20,202 nucleotides of DNA from Bryobacterales bacterium. Lineage in GTDB: Bacteria; Acidobacteriota; Terriglobia; Bryobacterales; Bryobacteraceae. Every line of letters begins with the position of its first letter. Position 1 is the stretch's first letter. The position numbers were made by a program, and so were the translations under genes. Shown here piece after piece: positions 13,873 through 20,202 of this stretch. The notes under the pieces are model-generated. The model was not told the origin of the DNA and ran no database searches. It saw only the letters and a list, made by a program, of their open reading frames with translations. Location: assembly GCA_003517725.1 (NCBI GenBank), contig DOZZ01000298.1, forward strand, positions 11,341 through 31,542, given 5' to 3'.

Positions 13873-14598
13873 TTGGGCAAATCTTTATCGATAGTCATCC
13901 CCGCATTCAACGAAGAGCAGCGCCTCCCCTCGACTTTGGACAGAATCAGCGCCTACGCGGCCGAGGCGCGTTGGACCGACTACGAAATCATCGTAGTCGA
14001 CGATGGCTCGCGGGACCATACGGCAGCACTGGTTGCGGACCTGGCACAGCGTGATGCGGCGGTCCGGCTGTTGCGCAATCCCGGCAACCGCGGCAAGGGC
14101 TATGCGGTGCGCCACGGCATGCGGGAGGCGCAGGGAGACTGGCGCCTGTTTACGGATGCCGATCTTTCAACTCCCATTGAGGAGATCGAAAAGCTGCTGG
14201 CGGCCACGGCGGGCGCCGCCGACATTGCCATTGGTTCGCGCGCTCTGAATCGGAAGCTGATCGGCGTGCACCAATCCGGCTTTCGGGAGACAGCAGGCCG
14301 GGTCTTTAACGCGGCGATGCGCACGGTTTTGGGACTGCCGCTGCGCGACACGCAGTGCGGCTTCAAGTTGTTCTCGGGCGCCGCCGCCGCCGAAATCTTC
14401 CCGCGCCAGCAGCTCGACGACTTCGGATTCGATGCCGAGGTGCTTTTTATCGGGCGCTTGATGGGCTTTGAAATTGTGGAGGTGCCGGTGCGGTGGAATG
14501 ACGTGGCGGGCACCAAAGTAAGCCTGTTGAACGGCGCCAGGCCGTTCCTGGATCTTTTGACAATCCGCAGGAATCAACTGAGTGGACGCTATCGATAA
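13873..14598 (+). CDS. Family 2 glycosyltransferase, dolichyl-phosphate-glucose/undecaprenyl-phosphate-sugar synthase type
   Basis: 241 residues. The TTG start is forced by an in-frame stop at 13867 and by the GT-A fold beginning at SLSIVIPAFNEEQRLP. Landmarks: VVDDGS (41-46), NPGNRGKGYAVRHGM (69-83), FTDADLSTP with the metal DxD Asp95/Asp97, GSRALNRK, GLPLRDTQCGFKLF, and DDFGFDAEVLFIGRLMGFEIVEVPVRW. The last two motifs are characteristic of the dolichyl-phosphate beta-glucosyltransferase branch, which charges a polyprenyl phosphate with a sugar at the cytoplasmic membrane face. No C-terminal membrane helices are present. It is followed at once by the dioxygenase-like gene, with no obvious functional tie. 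Confidence 0.9.
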   Translation: MGKSLSIVIPAFNEEQRLPSTLDRISAYAAEARWTDYEIIVVDDGSRDHTAALVADLAQRDAAVRLLRNPGNRGKGYAVRHGMREAQGDWRLFTDADLSTPIEEIEKLLAATAGAADIAIGSRALNRKLIGVHQSGFRETAGRVFNAAMRTVLGLPLRDTQCGFKLFSGAAAAEIFPRQQLDDFGFDAEVLFIGRLMGFEIVEVPVRWNDVAGTKVSLLNGARPFLDLLTIRRNQLSGRYR

Positions 14599-14599
14599 G

Positions 14600-15496
14600 A
14601 TGCAAACACAGGGCCTGCACCACGTGACCGCAATCTGCGGCGACCCCCAGCGCAATGTCGATTTTTACGCCGGCCTGCTGGGACTGCATTTGGTCAAACT
14701 GACGGTAAATTTCGACGACCCCGGCACGTATCATCTCTACTACGGGGACGCGGCCGGCACGCCCGGCACCATTCTGACTTTCTTTCCGTGGGCCGGCGCA
14801 CCGCGCGGCCGGCACGGCGTGGGCCAGGTGACCGCCATTGCGTACGGCGTACCGCGCAATCATCTGGGATTCTGGAAAGCCCGCATTCCGGGGGCTGAGC
14901 CGCTGCGGACGCGCTTCGGCCAGGACGGCATCACGTTCACCGACCCGGATGGCATGGCGCTCGAAATTATTGCCCTCGACGCGGAAGCCACATCGCCCGC
15001 CATCGCGCGCTTCCATAGCGTGACACTTTCGGAAGCCGGCCACGACAGCACGGCGCGGCTGCTCACGGCGAGTATGGGACTGACGGCGGCGGCCGAACAA
15101 GGCAATCGGTTCCGATATGCCGCACCGGAGGGAGTGGTCGATATTTTATGCCAGCCCGATGCCCGGCGCGGATCCATGGGCACGGGCACCGTGCACCACA
15201 TCGCGTGGCGCGCGGAAAACGACTCGGTCCAGCGCGATTGGAGGCAGGCGCTGTCTGCCGACGGTTATGACGTTACGCCAGTGCTCGATCGCCAGTATTT
15301 CCATTCGATTTACTACCGCGAGCCGGGCGGCGTGCTGTTCGAAATCGCCACGGACCCGCCCGGCTTCGCTATCGACGAACCCGCGGCGCAACTCGGGAAG
15401 AGTTTGAAGCTGCCTGCGTGGCTCGAGCCGGAACGCCAGCGCATCGAATCGATTCTGCCTAAACTGGTTGTTCCGGAGCCGCCCTTTGCCCACTGA
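14600..15496 (+). CDS. VOC-fold ring-cleaving dioxygenase-like protein (MhqO/MhqA/CatE type)
   Basis: 298 residues from ATG 14600, one base after the glycosyltransferase stop; a GTG at 14582 would add six residues. It has two tandem glyoxalase/bleomycin-resistance (VOC) modules. The opening GLHHVTAICGDPQRNVDFYA (His7/His8), VNFDDPGTYHLYYGD (37-50) and TFFPW match the MhqO-type ring-cleaving dioxygenases. The metal triad is probably His8, one of His199/His200 in TVHHIAW, and Glu248 in GVLFEIATD. In Bacillus subtilis these proteins respond to methylhydroquinone and other electrophiles, but their chemistry is poorly defined. The downstream esterase overlaps by 11 bases, reproducing the mhq pairing. 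Confidence 0.88.
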   Translation: MQTQGLHHVTAICGDPQRNVDFYAGLLGLHLVKLTVNFDDPGTYHLYYGDAAGTPGTILTFFPWAGAPRGRHGVGQVTAIAYGVPRNHLGFWKARIPGAEPLRTRFGQDGITFTDPDGMALEIIALDAEATSPAIARFHSVTLSEAGHDSTARLLTASMGLTAAAEQGNRFRYAAPEGVVDILCQPDARRGSMGTGTVHHIAWRAENDSVQRDWRQALSADGYDVTPVLDRQYFHSIYYREPGGVLFEIATDPPGFAIDEPAAQLGKSLKLPAWLEPERQRIESILPKLVVPEPPFAH

Positions 15497-16103
15497 ATTC
15501 ATCCACCGCTACATACCCGGCACAAGGTCAGACGCCACGCTGCTGCTGCTGCACGGTACAGGCGGCGATGAAGAGGATCTGCTGCCTATCGGCACCGCGC
15601 TGGCCCCTGGCGTCGGATTGCTCAGCCCGCGCGGTCAAGTGCTCGAAAACGGCATGCCGCGATTTTTCCGGCGCTTTCAGCCAGGCGTCTTCGATGAAGA
15701 CGACATTCGCTTCCGGGCACGGGAACTGGCAGATTTCGTAACGGAGAGTGCAGCCCGCTACGGGTTCCATGCGGCCAAGGTGGTGGCGCTCGGTTACTCG
15801 AACGGGGCCAATATCGCGGCTGCGAACCTGCTGCTGACACCGGATCTTCTGCGCGGGGCAGTTCTCTTACGGCCGCAGCTGCCGTTGACGCCCGACCCGC
15901 TGCCCACGCTGCAACCTATTCCGGTGACGCTGCTGGCCGGTACCGAGGACGCCGTCGTGGCGCCCTCCTCGACCGAAGCGCTGGCCAAAATACTTTCACG
16001 CTGCGGCGCACAGGTTGAGGTGCACTGGCAGAAGGCCGGTCACGAACTGACGCCCGAAGACTTCGCCAGCGTGAAGCAAGCTCTGATTAAAATGATTTTC
16101 TAG
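15486..16103 (+). CDS. Alpha/beta-hydrolase, phospholipase/carboxylesterase family (MhqD-like)
   Basis: 205 residues from TTG 15486, chosen because GGAG lies seven bases upstream and the protein then opens at the family's first strand. A TTG at 15468 is possible but less well supported. The oxyanion segment LLLLHGTGGDEEDLLP is at 19-34, nucleophile Ser105 is in GYSNGAN, and Asp155 (GTEDAVV) and His186 (KAGHELT) complete the triad. The HGTGGDE and GYSNGANIAAA motifs match B. subtilis MhqD, a hydrolase induced with ring-cleaving dioxygenases by quinones. It overlaps the upstream dioxygenase by 11 bases. Convergent with the zinc-ribbon gene, it leaves only nine bases between the stops. Confidence 0.87.
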   Translation: MPTEFIHRYIPGTRSDATLLLLHGTGGDEEDLLPIGTALAPGVGLLSPRGQVLENGMPRFFRRFQPGVFDEDDIRFRARELADFVTESAARYGFHAAKVVALGYSNGANIAAANLLLTPDLLRGAVLLRPQLPLTPDPLPTLQPIPVTLLAGTEDAVVAPSSTEALAKILSRCGAQVEVHWQKAGHELTPEDFASVKQALIKMIF

Positions 16104-16112
16104 TAGGAACGC

Positions 16113-16418
16113 TCAAGCGCTGACGCTGACGGCAGCACTCCCCTTGCGCACCAGAAAGCATTCCCGGCAAAACACCGGTCGCCCCTGGGTCGGCTTGAAA
16201 GGCACCGTCGTCTCGCGTCCGCATTGCGAGCAATTGGTGCTGGTCTCGGTGCGGCCCGGTCCGGCGGATGCGTGCCCTTGGCGCTTGTTCTTGCACGCCT
16301 TGCAACGCTTCGGCTCGTTCTTGAAATTCTTATCGTGGAAGAAGTGCTGCTCGCCCGCGGTGAAGATAAAATCTTGCTCGCAGTCGCAGCACTTGATAAC
16401 TCGATCCTGAAACTCCAT
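16113..16418 (-). CDS. Double zinc-ribbon protein (zinc-ribbon plus CxxC-x17-CxxC domain)
   Basis: 101 residues from ATG 16418, six bases after a GGGGAG ribosome site; longer in-frame starts run through the intergenic hairpins and are rejected. The first ribbon has Cys10/Cys13 and Cys39/Cys42, framing DFIFTAGEQHFFHDKNFKNEPKRC. The second has Cys63/Cys66 and Cys84/Cys87 with exactly 17 residues between the inner cysteines, the CxxC-x17-CxxC pattern. The two are joined by a short basic Gly/Ala linker. Such small ribbons are widespread but of unknown role; nucleic-acid or ribosome contact is plausible. It follows rpsU by 76 bases on the same strand and is probably read from the rpsU promoter. 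Confidence 0.85.
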   Translation of the reverse strand: MEFQDRVIKCCDCEQDFIFTAGEQHFFHDKNFKNEPKRCKACKNKRQGHASAGPGRTETSTNCSQCGRETTVPFKPTQGRPVFCRECFLVRKGSAAVSVSA

Positions 16419-16428
16419 TGTTAGCTCC

Positions 16429-16448
16429 CCAAGGCAACGTGGCCTTGG
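16429..16448 (-). promoter_or_regulatory. RNA hairpin overlapping the ribosome site of the zinc-ribbon gene
   Basis: The arms 16442-16448 and 16429-16435 (CCAAGGC and GCCTTGG on the minus strand) form a perfect 7-bp stem with a six-base loop. The GGGGAG ribosome site (16430-16425) shares its first two G with the 3' arm. No U-tract follows, so it is not a standard terminator. Partial masking of the ribosome site is possible. Confidence 0.55.
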
Positions 16449-16449
16449 C

Positions 16450-16476
16450 GCGGCCAAAGCGGACAACTCTGGCCGC
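16450..16476 (-). promoter_or_regulatory. Second perfect hairpin in the rpsU/zinc-ribbon gap
   Basis: The arms 16470-16476 and 16450-16456 (GCGGCCA and TGGCCGC on the minus strand) pair over 7 bp around a 13-base loop. It lies one base before the ribosome-site hairpin and 18 bases after the rpsU stop. It could stabilise the rpsU message end, pause polymerase or bind a protein. The absence of a U-run argues against intrinsic termination. Confidence 0.5.
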
Positions 16477-16494
16477 TATCCAAAACCAACTGGA

Positions 16495-16692
16495 CTATTC
16501 CACTTCCCGGCGACTCTTCTTCCGGTTCCGTTTACGAGCCAGCGCTTGCTTGACCCGCTTCTTCTCACCTGGCTTCAGATAGAAGGAATGTCTCTTGACT
16601 TCTTTGATAATGTCCTCTTGCTGGACCTTACGTTTGAAGCGGCGGAGGGCATTCTCAATGGTTTCGCCCTCTTGAATTTTTACTTCTGCCAA
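16495..16692 (-). CDS. rpsU: 30S ribosomal protein S21
   Basis: 65 residues from TTG 16692. S21 joins the 30S platform near the 3' end of 16S rRNA and aids initiation. The chain begins AEVKIQEGETIENALRRFKR and continues VQQEDIIKEVKRHSFYLKPGEKK, ending in a basic tail RKRNRKKSRREVE. All of this is standard for S21 of the longer bacterial type. A GTG at 16704 is in frame but lies inside the ribosome site; TTG 16692 gives the conserved N-terminus. It has a 5' leader of about 50 bases from a good promoter. It is divergent from glgC copy 2 and followed by the zinc-ribbon gene. Confidence 0.94.
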   Translation of the reverse strand: MAEVKIQEGETIENALRRFKRKVQQEDIIKEVKRHSFYLKPGEKKRVKQALARKRNRKKSRREVE

Positions 16693-16701
16693 ACGAAAAA
16701 A

Positions 16702-16709
16702 CACCTCCC
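16702..16709 (-). promoter_or_regulatory. Eight-base perfect Shine-Dalgarno of rpsU
   Basis: GGGAGGTG on the minus strand contains the full complement of the 16S CCUCC core and extends past it, nine bases before TTG 16692. It is the strongest ribosome site in the window and it decides the TTG start. Confidence 0.8.
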
Positions 16710-16747
16710 ATCCATCGGCAGATTTACCCGGGGCACGCCCAAGGTAC

Positions 16748-16756
16748 TGATATCAT
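16748..16756 (+). promoter_or_regulatory. Candidate extended -10 promoter of glgC copy 2
   Basis: TGATATCAT on the plus strand is an extended -10 (TGn plus TATCAT, 5 of 6). It would start transcription near 16763, leaving a leader of about 49 bases with AGGA at 16800-16803 before ATG 16812. It overlaps the opposite-strand -10 of rpsU, so the two promoters may compete. Confidence 0.4.
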
Positions 16757-16779
16757 ATGGACTTGATTACAAAAGTCAA
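16752..16779 (-). promoter_or_regulatory. Sigma-70-type promoter of rpsU
   Basis: On the minus strand TTGACT (16779-16774) and TATGAT (16757-16752) are each 5 of 6 to consensus, separated by 16 bases. The start site would be near 16745, about 53 bases before TTG 16692. Overlapping short inverted repeats (GACTT/AAGTC and CTTGA/TCAAG, 16760-16780) cover the -35. This is the best-formed promoter in the window. Confidence 0.65.
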
Positions 16780-16811
16780 GCCCTGCCCCGCAAATTTACA
16801 GGACAACTAAA

Positions 16812-19358
<2,547 letters not shown>

Positions 19359-19359
<1 letters not shown>

Positions 19360-20202
19360 TGGTTCGCCCCAAAGTGTCTCGCCCCAAGCCGCTGGTTCTG
19401 ACCATTCTCGACGGGTGGGGCTACAGCCCCGCCGTCGAGGGCAACGCCATCGCCCAGGCGCGCAAGCCCAACTACGACCGCCTGCTGCGCGATTTCCCGA
19501 ACACGCTGGTCAGTACCTCGGGTCCTTCGGTGGGCCTGCCCCCCGGCCAGATGGGCAACAGCGAAGTCGGCCACATGAACATCGGCGCGGGCCGCGTGAT
19601 CCACATGGACGTCACCCGCATCGACCTCATGATCCTGAACGGCGAATTTTTCCGGCAGCCCAAGCTGCTGGACGCCATGCGCCACGCCCGGGACAACCGG
19701 CAGTTGCACCTGCTCGGCCTGTGCAGCGACGGCGGCGTGCACGCCCAGTTGCAGCACCTGTATGCCCTGCTCCGGATGGCGCGCCAGGAGGGTGTTCAAA
19801 ACGTGTTTGTGCACGCCTTCATGGATGGCCGCGACACCGGCCCCAACAGCGGCGCGGGCTATCTGCGCGAACTGCAAAAACAGATCGACGAAATCGGCGT
19901 GGGCCGCATCGCTTCAGTATCCGGCCGCTACTATGCCATGGACCGCGACAAGCGCTGGGAACGCATCGAACTGGCCTTCAACGCCATGGTCCACGGCACG
20001 GGCCGTAAAGTGCAAGACGCCGTGGAAGCTGTCGAAAGTTCCTACCGCGCCGGCGTCACCGACGAGTTCATCGAGCCCGCTACGGTGGTGGATGCGCGAC
20101 AGCATCCGGTCGGCCTGATTCGCGACGAGGACAGCGTTATTTTCTTCAACTACCGCGCCGACCGCGCCCGCGAGATGACCGAAGCGCTGATCAGCCCGGC
20201 GC
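19359..20202 (+). CDS. gpmI: 2,3-bisphosphoglycerate-independent phosphoglycerate mutase, 3' end outside window
   Basis: 281 codons are visible from ATG 19359, with no stop before the window edge; the family has about 510 residues. It interconverts 3- and 2-phosphoglycerate, the step before enolase, using two Mn ions and a phosphoserine. The metal Asp18 lies in [10 protein letters not shown] and the phosphorylated Ser68 in [63 protein letters not shown] and [13 protein letters not shown] follow in the expected order. The start is coupled to enolase by TAATG. The C-terminal phosphatase half with its metal ligands cannot be checked. Confidence 0.95.

Noticed and set aside
14041..14062. Possible sigma-54 promoter (TGGCAC followed by a GC)
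   Set aside because: It lies inside the glycosyltransferase coding sequence, the -12 half is poor, and no gene start is suitably placed.
16429..16476. Intrinsic terminator after rpsU
   Set aside because: Two good stems exist, but neither is followed by a U-tract on the minus strand.

Overview
The window is a gene-dense, visibly GC-rich stretch of bacterial chromosome with almost no free intergenic space. The gene set points to Acidobacteriota, perhaps a Solibacter/Bryobacter relative. This is an inference from the protein families and gene neighbourhoods and was not tested against a database. No tRNA, rRNA, CRISPR array, insertion sequence or prophage is visible. No gap longer than about 110 bases lacks a gene.

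Layout. Bases 1-1186 hold the end of an outer-membrane secretin whose visible N-terminal part is a GYGQQ pentapeptide repeat. Bases 1228-4239 (+) form a tight run of an imidazolonepropionase-like protein without its metal ligands, a stand-alone glutamate formiminotransferase (FtcD), and lipoyl synthase (LipA). Bases 4236-5506 (-) encode an exported cupin-like protein coupled to a 3-hydroxyacyl-CoA dehydrogenase. A 70-bp divergent region carrying a 14-bp perfect palindrome separates these from glgC copy 1 (5577-6839, +).

Bases 6807-12530 (-) form a long co-directional run: rpoN, hpf, rapZ, phzF, a 41-residue membrane protein, and a sodium/solute symporter. The last three are joined by TGATG stop/start overlaps. 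The rpoN-hpf-rapZ core resembles the enterobacterial rpoN operon but lacks ptsN and npr. A LolC/E-type permease without its ATPase lies upstream of rpoN on the same strand, and is divergent by only 18 bp from a dolichyl-phosphate-glucose-synthase-like glycosyltransferase. That gene leads into a ring-cleaving-dioxygenase/esterase pair resembling the MhqO/MhqD quinone-response enzymes of Bacillus.

Bases 16113-16692 (-) encode ribosomal protein S21, with a perfect 8-nt Shine-Dalgarno, followed by a double zinc-ribbon protein; two hairpins lie between them. Divergently, bases 16812-20202 (+) carry a second, different glgC, then enolase and phosphoglycerate mutase (gpmI, cut by the window end). 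This set links glycogen synthesis with lower glycolysis.

Nothing here is a clear new multi-gene system. The best leads are the metal-ligand-free HutI homologue fused by overlap to ftcD, the selected prion-like repeat in the secretin, the tiny membrane partner of the symporter, the structured rpsU/zinc-ribbon intercistronic region, the palindromic candidate operator between the cupin and glgC promoters, and a set of -10 elements placed as if for leaderless mRNAs.
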